Source: SKLM01 sp964542755 (GTDB taxonomy: Bacteria; Chloroflexota; Anaerolineae; B4-G1). From it: a stretch of DNA of 64,000 nt. Within the stretch, counting starts at the first letter, position 1; each line of letters begins with the position of its first letter. A model generated the notes under the pieces. It saw only the letters and a program-made list of their open reading frames with translations, ran no database searches and had not been told where the DNA came from. The translations under genes were made by a program, and so were the position numbers. This document shows, piece after piece, positions 16,136 to 24,536 of the stretch. The stretch is from contig CAZIWL010000007.1 in assembly GCA_964542755.1 (NCBI GenBank), positions 1-64,000 of the forward strand, given 5' to 3'.

Positions 16136-17038
16136 ATGACATCCCTCTTACAGAGGATACCTTTGAACCACTTTCCTTCGGAGCAGCTCGTCGCGCTCCG
16201 GAACGTGATGCGCACCCGCGCGTACAGCCGCATGACACAAGCCTTCCAAGCTGCCAAGACGGTTCTGTTCGACGATGATGCGCGCCTGGTCTTCTTTAGC
16301 GACCTTCACCGCGGAGACAGCTCACGCGCCGATGCTTTTGCCCAGAATGAGGAGCTTTTTCTTGGGGCGCTGCGTCACTATCTTGAGCGAGGCTTCAGCT
16401 ACGTGGAGGTCGGTGACGGTGACGAGCTGTGGCAGAACCGCCGTCTGGGCGATGTCAAGCGGGCCCATCGGCGCACGTTCGACCTGCTCCACACCTTCGC
16501 CGCGGTTGGGCGGCTCCACTTGGTCTTTGGAAATCACGACATCCAGGGTTTCCAGCGCCGGTGGATGAAGAAAGACGGCTTGACGGCGCATGAGGGGCTC
16601 GTGCTGAAGCATGCCAGAAATGGTCAGCGCATTTTCGTCGTCCATGGTCATCAAGTGGACTTCAAGAGCGATGCCCTCTATCGGCTTTCACGCTTGATCA
16701 TCCGCCACGTCTGGCGGCACGTACAGAACCTGGGGATAACGGGCGTCGCATCGTCAATCGGGGAGTCCCGGAATCGCGAGACGATACGCCGGCGGGTCTC
16801 CGAGTGGATCGAGGCGCGCAAGCAGATGGTCATCTGCGGCCACACCCACACGCCGAAGTGCGCTGGCCCGGGCGAACCGCCGTACTTCAATACCGGCTCC
16901 GGCGTCTTCGACGGGTACATCACGGGGCTCGAGATTCAGGACGGTGAGATAGCCCTGGTGAAGTGGTTCCGATCGGAATGGGGCCGGGCAGAAAGGTGGC
17001 TCCTGGCACCGCCGCGCCCGTTGAGCCTCGCTAGCTGA
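16136..17038 (+). CDS. Calcineurin-like metallophosphoesterase
   Basis: A 300-aa metal-dependent phosphoesterase. The metal-ligand motifs are in family order: SDLHRGD (55-61), VGDGDE (92-97), FGNHD (about 134-138), VHGHQVD (about 162) and CGHTHTP (about 226), ending with NTGSG. The DLH-GD-GNHD-H-GHTH set resembles LpxH/YkuE-type enzymes, but no lipid A pathway gene is present and the substrate is unknown. No signal peptide or membrane helix, so cytoplasmic. Probably co-transcribed with the ygbA-like gene. Confidence 0.85.
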   Translation: MTSLLQRIPLNHFPSEQLVALRNVMRTRAYSRMTQAFQAAKTVLFDDDARLVFFSDLHRGDSSRADAFAQNEELFLGALRHYLERGFSYVEVGDGDELWQNRRLGDVKRAHRRTFDLLHTFAAVGRLHLVFGNHDIQGFQRRWMKKDGLTAHEGLVLKHARNGQRIFVVHGHQVDFKSDALYRLSRLIIRHVWRHVQNLGITGVASSIGESRNRETIRRRVSEWIEARKQMVICGHTHTPKCAGPGEPPYFNTGSGVFDGYITGLEIQDGEIALVKWFRSEWGRAERWLLAPPRPLSLAS

Positions 17039-17124
17039 TTCCTGCCCTGACGGGAGGCTCAGCCCGCCGCTGACGGACCACGGGGGATTGGGGACGCAGC
17101 TCGGACCCAGGTGGCTACCCGGGC

Positions 17125-18126
17125 TCAAGGCGCGCTTGCCGGATCCGTGTCGGAGTAGCGCTGGGCTATCTCGAGCAACGTCGGGATGTGTACGTTCCCC
17201 CCGCTGAGGACGACGGCGACGTTCTTGCCCAGTTGTTCGGCTCTGCCGGAAAGAACGGCGGCCAGCGCCACGGCGCCTCCCCCCTCCAGTACCAGATGAT
17301 GATGCTTCAGGGCGAAGGCCATCGCCTCGGCGATCTCCTCCTCTGTTACTACCATGGTTGCATCGACGTACCTCTGGACCATGCAGAACGTGTACCGATT
17401 CGAGAGCCCGATACCGCCCGCCAGGGCGTCGGCCAGCGTCGGCTCTTCCTCCATTTCGATCGGTTTACCAGCTCTGAGGCTGTGGACCATCACCGGGGCG
17501 CGCTCCATCGATACGCCCACCGTCCGGATCGATGGGTCGGCCGCCTTCACTACCAGCGCAATACCCGAGATCAGTCCGCCGCCCGAGAGGGGGACCAGCA
17601 CGGTGTCTAGCTCAGGAAGGTCCTCAAGGAGCTCCAGACCGATGGTTCCCTGTCCGGCGATGATCAGTGGATCGTCGAAGGGCGGGATCATCGTCAGCCC
17701 CTGGTCCTCCCGAACGTCGACGGCCCGCCGTTCGGCCTCGTCGTAGCTGTCGCCGTGCAGGACAACCTCGGCACCCAGACTTCGGATGCTCTCCACTTTG
17801 TTTGATGGGACGCGGGTCGACATACAGACCACGGCCCGGATCCCGAGCTCCTGTGCCACCAGAGCGACCGCCCTGCCGTGGTTCCCGCTGGAGACAGTGA
17901 TGACCCCTCGGGCGCGCTGCTCCTGTTCCAGCCTGCGCAGCTTGTTGGCGGCGCCCCGGATCTTGAAGGCCCCGGAGCGCTGGACGTTCTCCAACTTCAG
18001 GTGGCAACGGACGCCCGTGCGCTCCTCCAGCGCGCTGGAGGGGAAGAGGGGTGTCCGGATGGCGATGCTCTGAATCGCACGCCTGGCCTCGTAGACGTCA
18101 CGTAGCGTCACAGCTGCGTCAGTCAC
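17125..18126 (-). CDS. Threonine/serine dehydratase-like PLP enzyme (fold type II)
   Basis: A 333-aa beta-family PLP enzyme. Lys55 in SGAFKIRGA is the Schiff-base lysine, SSGNHGRA the phosphate/substrate loop, PLSGGGLISG the glycine loop and VLSGGN the C-terminal PLP-ring contact. There is no C-terminal ACT-like domain, so it is the short, unregulated (catabolic or racemase-like) type. Possible activities are threonine ammonia-lyase, serine racemase/dehydratase, or beta-hydroxyaspartate dehydratase (BhcB/EutB-like); the sequence alone does not choose. Start is a GTG with GGAGG at good spacing, 21 bp after the aminotransferase stop, so the two are likely co-transcribed. Confidence 0.85.
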   Translation of the reverse strand: MTDAAVTLRDVYEARRAIQSIAIRTPLFPSSALEERTGVRCHLKLENVQRSGAFKIRGAANKLRRLEQEQRARGVITVSSGNHGRAVALVAQELGIRAVVCMSTRVPSNKVESIRSLGAEVVLHGDSYDEAERRAVDVREDQGLTMIPPFDDPLIIAGQGTIGLELLEDLPELDTVLVPLSGGGLISGIALVVKAADPSIRTVGVSMERAPVMVHSLRAGKPIEMEEEPTLADALAGGIGLSNRYTFCMVQRYVDATMVVTEEEIAEAMAFALKHHHLVLEGGGAVALAAVLSGRAEQLGKNVAVVLSGGNVHIPTLLEIAQRYSDTDPASAP

Positions 18127-18147
18127 CCTGGGCCTCCGCCGGGTTCA

Positions 18148-19275
18148 TCAGACGGCCTGCAACTCGATGATCAGATCGTGGATACGATCTAGAGCTGGGC
18201 GCAGGTAGTCAGCGGGAAGCCCAAAGCTGATTCGGAGGTGATGGTCGACACCGAAATGGTCCCCTGCCCCAACCAGGACGCTCTTCTCGCGGATGAGGCG
18301 ATCCACAAGCTCAGTTGAGTTGATATCCAGGTGATAACGCGGGAAGGCGATGGCCGCTGCCCGGGGTGGAACCAGACTGAGGGTTCCTTCGTGTTCCTCC
18401 AACCAGGCCTCGAAGATCGCAAATCCCCTTCGGATATACCCGCGAACACGCTGAATCAGACGAGGACGCACCGAGGGGGAGAGGGCAACGGTCGCGAGCT
18501 TGTTGGAAAGCATCGTGGCGCTGATTGTCGCGTACTCGTGACGTCTCCAGATGGCGTCCCGTGTCTCCTCCGGAGCAACGACCCAGCCGATGCGCAGTCC
18601 AGGCAGCCCGTAAGCCTTGCTCAGGCTGTTCATCGCCAGGACTCTGTCGTAGCGTCCCCAGAAAGTCGGCGTCTGTTCATCCGTCAGCCGTTCCGCTCCG
18701 CTGTAGACCTCGTCGGCCAGGATCCAGGCCCCCACCCGATCCGCAGCCTCCGCAATGCCGTCCATCTCGTCCTCTGAGAGGATGGCCCCCGTGGGGTTGT
18801 TCGGATTGCAGACCGCGATCAACTTGGTCTCCTCCGTCACCCTGTCGTTTAACTCGTCCAGATCCGGGGCCCATCCTTGCTCCTCTCGTAGGTGGAACGG
18901 CTTCACCCTGTACCCGCGATTGTGGCCGATGCCCCAGATCTGCAGATAGTTGGGAAGCATCACCACGATCTCATCGCCTCTGTCGAGCATGGTCTCGACG
19001 GTGATGTAGTTAGCCTCGGCGCAGCCAACCGTCACGAGCACGTTGTCTGGACCAGCCCCCGGGTAGAGGGCGGCAATCCGCTCCCGCAGTTCCGGGGTGC
19101 CCTCCACGTGGGGGTAGTTGAGCTCTGTCGCCATCAGATCATCAAGGTCCGAACCGTCGCTCAACAACTCTTGCAGCGTCAGAGGATGGGCGCCGCTTTC
19201 GGAGAGATTGAACTCGACAGCCTGTTCCCAGTCTGACATGATGCGCTCAAGCTCGAAGGGGTGAAACTCGGTCAT
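18148..19275 (-). CDS. Class I/II PLP aminotransferase
   Basis: A 375-aa fold-type I aminotransferase. Visible: VCNPNNPTGAIL (substrate/PLP contacts), LADEVYSGAE (Asp binding the pyridine nitrogen), Schiff-base Lys220 in NSLSKAYGLPGLRIGW, and the carboxylate-binding Arg in HHLRISFG near the C-terminus. Overall layout is aspartate-aminotransferase-like, with a short N-terminus related to capreomycidine-synthase-like members. GAGGAG lies 5 nt before the ATG. It sits between an EamA exporter and a threonine-dehydratase-like gene, suggesting an amino-acid catabolic or export unit; the amino donor is unknown. Confidence 0.85.
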   Translation of the reverse strand: MTEFHPFELERIMSDWEQAVEFNLSESGAHPLTLQELLSDGSDLDDLMATELNYPHVEGTPELRERIAALYPGAGPDNVLVTVGCAEANYITVETMLDRGDEIVVMLPNYLQIWGIGHNRGYRVKPFHLREEQGWAPDLDELNDRVTEETKLIAVCNPNNPTGAILSEDEMDGIAEAADRVGAWILADEVYSGAERLTDEQTPTFWGRYDRVLAMNSLSKAYGLPGLRIGWVVAPEETRDAIWRRHEYATISATMLSNKLATVALSPSVRPRLIQRVRGYIRRGFAIFEAWLEEHEGTLSLVPPRAAAIAFPRYHLDINSTELVDRLIREKSVLVGAGDHFGVDHHLRISFGLPADYLRPALDRIHDLIIELQAV

Positions 19276-19309
19276 GATATCTCCTCGTCTCGCCTCGCGC
19301 TACGCGGTG

Positions 19310-20218
19310 TCACGTGGTGAAGATCACGGCGGCACCGATCAGGGCCACAACGGTCCCAAAGATGGAACGGGCCGTGATTGCCTCGTCAAAGATCCAGTGG
19401 TCGAAGGGGATGAGAATGATGGGGCTCAGAGCCATCAGCGTCGAGGCGATGCCCACAGGGGCGGATCGAACAGCGATCAAAGACAGCCAGACACCGATGA
19501 AAGGTCCGATGAACGCCCCGCCGACCAGCCAAATCCGGGTACGGGGGTCGTGCAACGCCTGCAACGTTGGTGCGATCTGGCCGCGAAGCAAGGCCATGAG
19601 CCATAGGATCGTGGCTGCCACGATCATCCTGATGACTGTGGCCGAGAGGGCGGGAAAGTCGCCCACCATGCCGCGCTTGGCCGCAACCAGTCCCAGGGCT
19701 TGACCCGTGGCGCCGGTTATGCCCAGGAGCACCCCCAGGGTTCTTTTCCGTGCGTCCTCCGCTTCCTTGATGTTGTCCTCGGACCGCGAGTCCGGCTGGC
19801 GTTCCGACACGACCCAGGCGATGCCCGCCACCGTGATTAGAATGGCGGCGATCTCTAAGGGCAGCAGCATCTCTCCCAGCAGAGCCCAAGCTGCCACCGT
19901 ACTGATGACCGGCACCAGCGTCATCAGCATCATGGACTTCCGCGGCCCAATCAACAGAAATGCGTGAAAGAGAGACCCATCGCCCACGATGAGGCCGATG
20001 GTGCCCGAGACGCCCAGCCAACCCCAGCGATACAGCTCGGCTTCGATGGGCCACACGGTGCCGCGGACCAACAGATGAGTCAGCGAGAGAAAGATGACGG
20101 CGAAAATGAGTCGGACCCGATTGACGACCCGAGAACCGACGCGTCGGCCAGCGAACGTGAACTGAATCGAGTTAAGCGACCAACAGAAAGAGGTCGCCAG
20201 AGCGGCAAGTTCTCCCAC
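19310..20218 (-). CDS. EamA/DMT family transporter
   Basis: Ten-helix drug/metabolite transporter of 302 aa with two EamA repeats, the second beginning near KRTLGVLLGITGATGQALGLVAAKRG. Such proteins usually export amino acids or related metabolites. The GTG at 20218 was chosen because AAGAGGAG lies 6 nt upstream and it opens directly into the first helix (ELAALATSFCW); an in-frame ATG at 20350 would add 44 residues overlapping the upstream gene. It lies 34 bp before the aminotransferase, so a product of that unit may be the substrate. Confidence 0.82.
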   Translation of the reverse strand: MGELAALATSFCWSLNSIQFTFAGRRVGSRVVNRVRLIFAVIFLSLTHLLVRGTVWPIEAELYRWGWLGVSGTIGLIVGDGSLFHAFLLIGPRKSMMLMTLVPVISTVAAWALLGEMLLPLEIAAILITVAGIAWVVSERQPDSRSEDNIKEAEDARKRTLGVLLGITGATGQALGLVAAKRGMVGDFPALSATVIRMIVAATILWLMALLRGQIAPTLQALHDPRTRIWLVGGAFIGPFIGVWLSLIAVRSAPVGIASTLMALSPIILIPFDHWIFDEAITARSIFGTVVALIGAAVIFTT

Positions 20219-20291
20219 TACGTGCTCCTCTTGAACGCGAAAGTTGTCGGCGACTGCCCTTCTCCAAAGAGGCTGCGTACGACGGGACTGC

Positions 20292-20975
20292 TCAGAAGCC
20301 TCTCTGCTGCCCCTGCCAGGGAGGAGGGGCGTCCTCCCCAAACTCCTCAACGCTGGGCCCGTTCAACGTCTGCAGCCGCCAGGTGCCGTAGAGATAGCTT
20401 GCGACCAGCAGCACAATGGTCGCTGGCCACCCCAGTACGACCGTGACGACGCCGAGGGATGCTGCCCCCGCCCTCTGGAATAGCGCCCACTGTATGGCCA
20501 GGCGGAGGCTGAAGAAGACCCCCCACGCCGATGTCACCTCGCTGTAGGCTGGACGTACCTTCGGGTGCCAGTACCACGCCAGCGGCCACCCCCGGGCTAG
20601 ATGGCTGCTCAATGCCACCAGGGGCCGCCCTATCAGCACACTGATCAAGCAAATCAGGGCCGTCAGTCCGCCGTTGACCAGATTGGGAAGAAAGTACCCC
20701 TCCGCTCGGTCGCTCCCCAGGGCGGACAAGAGGGCCAGCGCCGTCGCGGCCAACCCCCCGGCGGCGTAGCCCCAGGGTTCCCCCCGAACGAGACGCACGA
20801 GACCCAGCGCGACGGCAACGCCCATCGCACCCCAGCTCGCCGCCGTGAAGCCGAGCACGGCGTTCAGGACGAGGAAGATAGTGGGGGGAAGAATAGCGTC
20901 GATCACGCGGCTGCGACCCGCCACGACCGCGCGGAACTCCTCTAGCACTTCCTGAAGCCTACTATCTTGTGCCAA
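20292..20975 (-). CDS. DUF3159-like membrane protein
   Basis: A 227-aa protein with five or six predicted helices, beginning LPPTIFLVLNAVLGFTAASWGAMGVA and containing PLVALSSHLARGWPLAWYWHPKVRPAYSEVT, which match the uncharacterised DUF3159 family. Start is a TTG with GGAG 8 nt upstream. First gene of the unit leading to the EamA transporter, aminotransferase and dehydratase. No function known. Confidence 0.72.
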   Translation of the reverse strand: MAQDSRLQEVLEEFRAVVAGRSRVIDAILPPTIFLVLNAVLGFTAASWGAMGVAVALGLVRLVRGEPWGYAAGGLAATALALLSALGSDRAEGYFLPNLVNGGLTALICLISVLIGRPLVALSSHLARGWPLAWYWHPKVRPAYSEVTSAWGVFFSLRLAIQWALFQRAGAASLGVVTVVLGWPATIVLLVASYLYGTWRLQTLNGPSVEEFGEDAPPPWQGQQRGF

Positions 20976-21023
20976 CAGTCTATCTCCAAGTTAATGCCCG
21001 GCGTCTCGTCCAGTCCAGGGTAG

Positions 21024-21051
21024 AGTATAGCACGCCCGGACCCGCTGGCAA
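21024..21051 (-). promoter_or_regulatory. Promoter of DUF3159-EamA-aminotransferase unit
   Basis: On the minus strand, TTGCCA (21051-21046, 5 of 6), 16-bp spacer, TATACT (21029-21024, 5 of 6). It fires about 40 bp upstream of the TTG at 20975. Confidence 0.6.
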
Positions 21052-21287
21052 ACCGGTTCGAGTGGAGGTGTCGGCCTGATGCGGGTCCACAAGGTGAGAT
21101 CGCCACTGGCCCATCTGGGCAGTCCTACGGCTTCTCGGCCTGCGTGCGCTGTCCCAAAGAGAGAATGCCCGCCATGGTCCGACCGTGTTTCCTTCCCGCG
21201 GATGGCGCATACAGTGCTATGAGTCCTTGCTTGGCGACCACAGCGCCACTGCATATGGAACTCTTATCCTTGTTGTCCAAAACAGCC

Positions 21288-21316
21288 TTGACAAGCATAA
21301 CGGCTCACGCTATAGT
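21288..21316 (+). promoter_or_regulatory. Near-consensus sigma70-type promoter before slyD
   Basis: TTGACA at 21288-21293, exactly 17 bp, TATAGT at 21311-21316. Predicted transcription start is near 21323, about 30 nt before the terminator at 21353 and 133 nt before slyD. Between 21052 and 21287 nothing else is recognised. Confidence 0.75.
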
Positions 21317-21340
21317 CCAGGCATTGCCTAGGTAAGGTGC

Positions 21341-21352
21341 ATGAAGATCTAG
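21341..21352 (+). CDS. Three-codon leader ORF (Met-Lys-Ile)
   Basis: ATG AAG ATC TAG, preceded 3 nt upstream by an AAGG Shine-Dalgarno-like tract. Its stop codon directly abuts the left arm of the terminator hairpin at 21353. A ribosome here could influence folding. It may be chance: a 3-codon ORF carries little statistical weight. Confidence 0.3.
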   Translation: MKI

Positions 21353-21390
21353 CGCCCAGTGTCTGATCTAGTCTGGGCGTTTTTGTTTTT
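21353..21390 (+). terminator. Intrinsic terminator in slyD leader (attenuator or sRNA end)
   Basis: CGCCCAG (21353-21359), 13-nt loop, CTGGGCG (21373-21379), then T5-G-T5 (21380-21390). This is the best intrinsic terminator in the window and lies between a strong promoter and slyD. GATCTAG occurs at 21346-21352 and again inside the loop (21365-21371); 21345-21349 can pair with 21365-21369, an alternative fold that could compete with the terminator. Confidence 0.8.
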
Positions 21391-21421
21391 CTGCTCAGGG
21401 TCTCTTGAGGGAGGCTATCGG

Positions 21422-21463
21422 ATGACTCACAGGCCATTACGGCAAAAGGATACCAGTGACTGA
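21422..21463 (+). CDS. 13-codon leader ORF overlapping slyD start
   Basis: ATG at 21422 follows a strong ribosome site (GAGGGAGG, 21407-21414, 7-nt spacing) and encodes MTHRPLRQKDTSD, ending with TGA at 21461-21463. It overlaps the slyD GTG (21456) in a different frame. Its ribosome site is better than that of slyD, suggesting translational coupling. Confidence 0.45.
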   Translation: MTHRPLRQKDTSD

Positions 21464-21965
21464 ACAGACTTTGGACATTGCTGACGGGAGAATCGTCTGC
21501 CTCGACTACACGCTCCGCCTCGAAGATGATGAGGTCGTCGACACGTCTGAGGACCGAGAACCGATCGAGTTCGTGCAGGGACAGCGGCAGATCGTACCCG
21601 GACTTGAGGATGCGCTCTACGGTATGGAGGTGGGCGACGAGAAGAGCGTGGTCGTGGAACCGGCTGAAGGATACGGCGAGAGGAATCCAGAAGCCAGCCA
21701 GGACGTGCCGCGGGACGCGTTCCAGGAGGACGTGGAGCTCGAAGCCGGCATGCCGATCCAGGTTTCGGATGGGTCAGGACGCACAGCCACGGCTTTCGTC
21801 GCGGAGGTCGGAGACGATTCCGTGAAGCTTGACTTCAACCACCCGCTGGCGGGTGAGACGCTCCACTTCGAGGTGGAGGTGGTAGACGTTCGGGAAGCGA
21901 GTGCCGCAGATCTGATGGGCGGCTGTGGAACGTGCGGCGGCTGTTCAAGCGACTCCTGCTGCTGA
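21456..21965 (+). CDS. slyD: SlyD-like FKBP-type peptidyl-prolyl isomerase
   Basis: A 169-aa SlyD-type FKBP: prolyl isomerase and folding chaperone, with a metal-binding tail. The FKBP halves (VCLDYTLRLEDDEVVDTS and PGLEDALYGMEVGDEKSVVVEPAEGYGER) flank the chaperone insert-in-flap segment (about 80-125), and LDFNHPLAGETLHFEVEVVDVR closes the domain. The C-terminus GGCGTCGGCSSDSCC is a cysteine-rich metal tail comparable to the Ni/Zn tail of E. coli SlyD but shorter. Start is a GTG with AAAGGA 5 nt upstream. The leader is unusual: promoter, tiny ORF, terminator and an overlapping 13-codon ORF. A strong hairpin ends the transcript. Confidence 0.9.
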   Translation: MTEQTLDIADGRIVCLDYTLRLEDDEVVDTSEDREPIEFVQGQRQIVPGLEDALYGMEVGDEKSVVVEPAEGYGERNPEASQDVPRDAFQEDVELEAGMPIQVSDGSGRTATAFVAEVGDDSVKLDFNHPLAGETLHFEVEVVDVREASAADLMGGCGTCGGCSSDSCC

Positions 21966-21992
21966 ACTCCGCGCGCAGACAGACCAAGAAGG

Positions 21993-22025
21993 GAGAAGGC
22001 CCGGCCATGTCCGCCGGGCCTTCTC
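21993..22025. terminator. Perfect 13-bp hairpin between slyD and hypD (convergent)
   Basis: GAGAAGGCCCGGC (21993-22005), 7-nt loop, GCCGGGCCTTCTC (22013-22025). Because the genes converge here, and the A/G-rich left and T/C-rich right arms give pyrimidine-rich 3' ends on both strands, it can serve both transcripts. No long T-run follows. Confidence 0.65.
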
Positions 22026-22086
22026 ACATGGAGGCATGCGACGGGTTTCGGGGCCGAGGACCGCGCCGCGGCTCAAGCCGCATGGT

Positions 22087-24453
22087 CTAGAATCCCTTGT
22101 GCTCGGTCCGGGCGATGATCTCATCCTGCAGGGCCCGGCTCAGGTCACAGAAGTAGTCGCTGTACCCTGCCACGCGCACGATCAGGTCCCGGTAGTCGTC
22201 AGGGTGCTCCTGGGCCGCTCGCAGCGTCTCCGCATCCACCACGTTGAACTGAATATGGTGCCCATCTAGATTGAAGTACGTGCGGATCAACCGGGCAAAC
22301 TTGTCCAAGCCGTCATCGCCCTCCAGCACCTGTGGCGTGAACTTCTGATTGAACAGGGTACCGCCCGTTCGAACGTGATCCATCTTGGTGACAGATCTTA
22401 TGACCGCCGTCGGTCCCTTGCGGTCGGCTCCCTGGACCGGTGAGATTCCTTCGGAGATAGGGCTGCCGCCCCTCCGACCGTCGGGCAAGGCGCCCACAAC
22501 CGAGCCGAAGTAGACGTGTACCGTCGTGGGCAGCATGTTCACCCGGTAGGTGCCGCCGCGCGGTGTCGGTCGCCCGTCGACGGCGTTGAAATACGCCTCG
22601 AAGACGGCGACCATCACGGCGTCTGCGTAATCGTCGTCGTTGCCGTATTTGGGGGTCCGGTTTAGAAGCTGTTGCCGGAACCGTTCGCTGCCGCCGAAAT
22701 CCTCCTGGAGCGCCCGTAGGAGCTCACCCATGGAGAGCGTCTGTTGGTCAAAGACGTGGTACTTCACGGCAGTCAAGGCGTCACTCATCGTGCCCAGTCC
22801 GACGCCCTGGATGTAGTTGGTGTTATAGCGCGTCCCCCCGTCGTGGTAGTCTCTGCCCCTCGCCACGCAATCGTCCGTCAGAAGGGAGAGGAACGGAGCC
22901 GGTAGTTCGCGAGCGAAGAGCCGCTCGATCACATTGTTGCCCCGGACCTTGACGTCGATGAAGTACTGGAGCTGCTTTCGGTAGGCGTCGAAGAGCTCTT
23001 CGAAGGTCTCAAAGGTTGTCGGATCACCCGTCGACAGGCCGATCACATCTCCGGTCCTTGGATCAACCCCATTGTTGAGTGTGATCTCGAGGACCTTGGG
23101 CATATTGAAATAGCCGGTTAGGATGTAGCTCTCTTTGCCGAAGGCCCCCGCCTCGACGCAGCCGCTCGTACCTCCCGCTCGGGCATCCTCGATCGACTTT
23201 CCTTGCCTCACCAGCTCCTGAACGATTAAGTCACAGTTGAACACGTCGGGCTTGCCCATTCCTTGACGGATTACCCGGCAAGTGTGGTCGAGGAATCCCC
23301 TGGGGCTCTTCTTGCTGATCTGGACCGATGGGTTGGGCTGCACCTGACGCATCGTTGCGATCACGTCTAGCATCAGGTGTGAGAGCTCGTTGGAGCCGTC
23401 GGAGCCATCCTGCCTCAGCCCGCCGAGGTTGATCTGCACGAAATCGGTGTACGTGCCGCTTTCCTCGGCCGTCACGCCTACTTTGGGCGGGGCCGGCTGA
23501 TTGTCGAACTTGATCCAAAGGCACTGGAGCAATTCCTCGGCCTCTTCGCGTGTCAATGTGCCCGCGTCGACGTCCCGACGGTAGAACGGAAAGAGGTGTT
23601 GATCCAGATGCCCGGGACAGAACGCATCCCACGGATTCAACTCAGTGGTGACTCCGAGGTGCACGAACCAGTAGTACTGGATCGCCTCCCAGAAACTACG
23701 CGGCCCGTGCGCGGGGACGTGTCTGCAGATCGCGGCGATGCGGTCCAATTCCGCCCTCCGATCAGGGTCATTCTCCTGGCTGGCGAGCTCGATAGCCAGA
23801 TCCGCGTGACGCTCCGCGAATCGAACCAGGGCATCCGCACAGATCCGCATAGCCGTCAACTCTTCCTGCTTGTCGTAGGCCTCTGGGTCGCCCAGGTAGT
23901 CGAGACCCCTCAGCTGCTGCGTGATCTCCCGCTTGAAGTCGAGCATCCCCTTGCTGTATATCTTATCGTCGTGGACAGTGTGCCCCGGGGAGCGCTGCTC
24001 CATGAACTCGGTGAAGACCCCCGCTTCGTAAGCGGCCTTCCACGCCTCGGTCATCTCACCGAATATCCTGTCTCGCATCGACCGACCCTCCCAGAAGGGA
24101 ATGATCGTGTCGCGGTAGACCCTCTTGGCGTCGTCGCTGACGGCGAAGGACGTCTTCTCCCGTGAGTCGAGAATATCGAGGTCTTCCATGGAGTGGCAGC
24201 AGAGCTCTGGGTACGTGGGGGCTGCCTTCGGGCGGGGGCCTTTCTCTCCCACGATCAGCTCGTCTGGCGCGATTATGATCGTCTTCCTGTCCATCAGATG
24301 ACGGAAGGCCAGCGCACGCTCCACCGGCGTCGACAACGGTCGTCGCTGTTCTTTGTAGAACGCCGTCAGGAGCTCGGCCCGTTCGGCTGAGAGCGCGGTG
24401 ACAGCCTCGCGGCTCTGCTCCCTCAGTCGACAAACTCGTTCAGTCATTTCCAT
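22087..24453 (-). CDS. hypD: Trans-4-hydroxy-L-proline dehydratase (glycyl radical enzyme)
   Basis: A 788-aa glycyl radical enzyme that removes water from trans-4-hydroxy-L-proline to give pyrroline-5-carboxylate. Active-site Cys432 and Glu434 lie in GGTSGCVEAGAFGKE, and the radical Gly763 in RVAGYSDYF near the C-terminus. The length and the blocks LIVGEKGPRPKAAPTYPELCCHSMEDL, FMEQRSPGHTV, WFVHLGVTTELNPWDAF and RYNTNYIQGVGLGT agree, from memory, with Clostridioides difficile HypD (Cys434/Glu436) far better than with pyruvate formate-lyase or choline lyase. The enzyme needs activation by the radical-SAM protein encoded 83 bp upstream and is expected to be destroyed by oxygen. GGGAGG precedes the ATG. 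A P5C reductase, the usual next step, is not in the window. Confidence 0.93.
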   Translation of the reverse strand: MEMTERVCRLREQSREAVTALSAERAELLTAFYKEQRRPLSTPVERALAFRHLMDRKTIIIAPDELIVGEKGPRPKAAPTYPELCCHSMEDLDILDSREKTSFAVSDDAKRVYRDTIIPFWEGRSMRDRIFGEMTEAWKAAYEAGVFTEFMEQRSPGHTVHDDKIYSKGMLDFKREITQQLRGLDYLGDPEAYDKQEELTAMRICADALVRFAERHADLAIELASQENDPDRRAELDRIAAICRHVPAHGPRSFWEAIQYYWFVHLGVTTELNPWDAFCPGHLDQHLFPFYRRDVDAGTLTREEAEELLQCLWIKFDNQPAPPKVGVTAEESGTYTDFVQINLGGLRQDGSDGSNELSHLMLDVIATMRQVQPNPSVQISKKSPRGFLDHTCRVIRQGMGKPDVFNCDLIVQELVRQGKSIEDARAGGTSGCVEAGAFGKESYILTGYFNMPKVLEITLNNGVDPRTGDVIGLSTGDPTTFETFEELFDAYRKQLQYFIDVKVRGNNVIERLFARELPAPFLSLLTDDCVARGRDYHDGGTRYNTNYIQGVGLGTMSDALTAVKYHVFDQQTLSMGELLRALQEDFGGSERFRQQLLNRTPKYGNDDDYADAVMVAVFEAYFNAVDGRPTPRGGTYRVNMLPTTVHVYFGSVVGALPDGRRGGSPISEGISPVQGADRKGPTAVIRSVTKMDHVRTGGTLFNQKFTPQVLEGDDGLDKFARLIRTYFNLDGHHIQFNVVDAETLRAAQEHPDDYRDLIVRVAGYSDYFCDLSRALQDEIIARTEHKGF

Positions 24454-24536
24454 AGGCTCGGCCCTCCCAATACGTGGGGCAGATGTCGCCCCCCGTTAGA
24501 TCTTAGACGTGGCAGCTTGCTCTCTCACTATCTAAC

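Noticed and set aside
17106..17123. Bidirectional terminator between the metallophosphoesterase and dehydratase genes
   Set aside because: The 7-bp stem contains a mismatch and lacks T-runs on either side; too weak to list.
22087..24453. Pyruvate formate-lyase or choline trimethylamine-lyase
   Set aside because: Length, the SGCVEAGAF active-site context and many internal blocks fit trans-4-hydroxy-L-proline dehydratase; PFL would show two adjacent cysteines.
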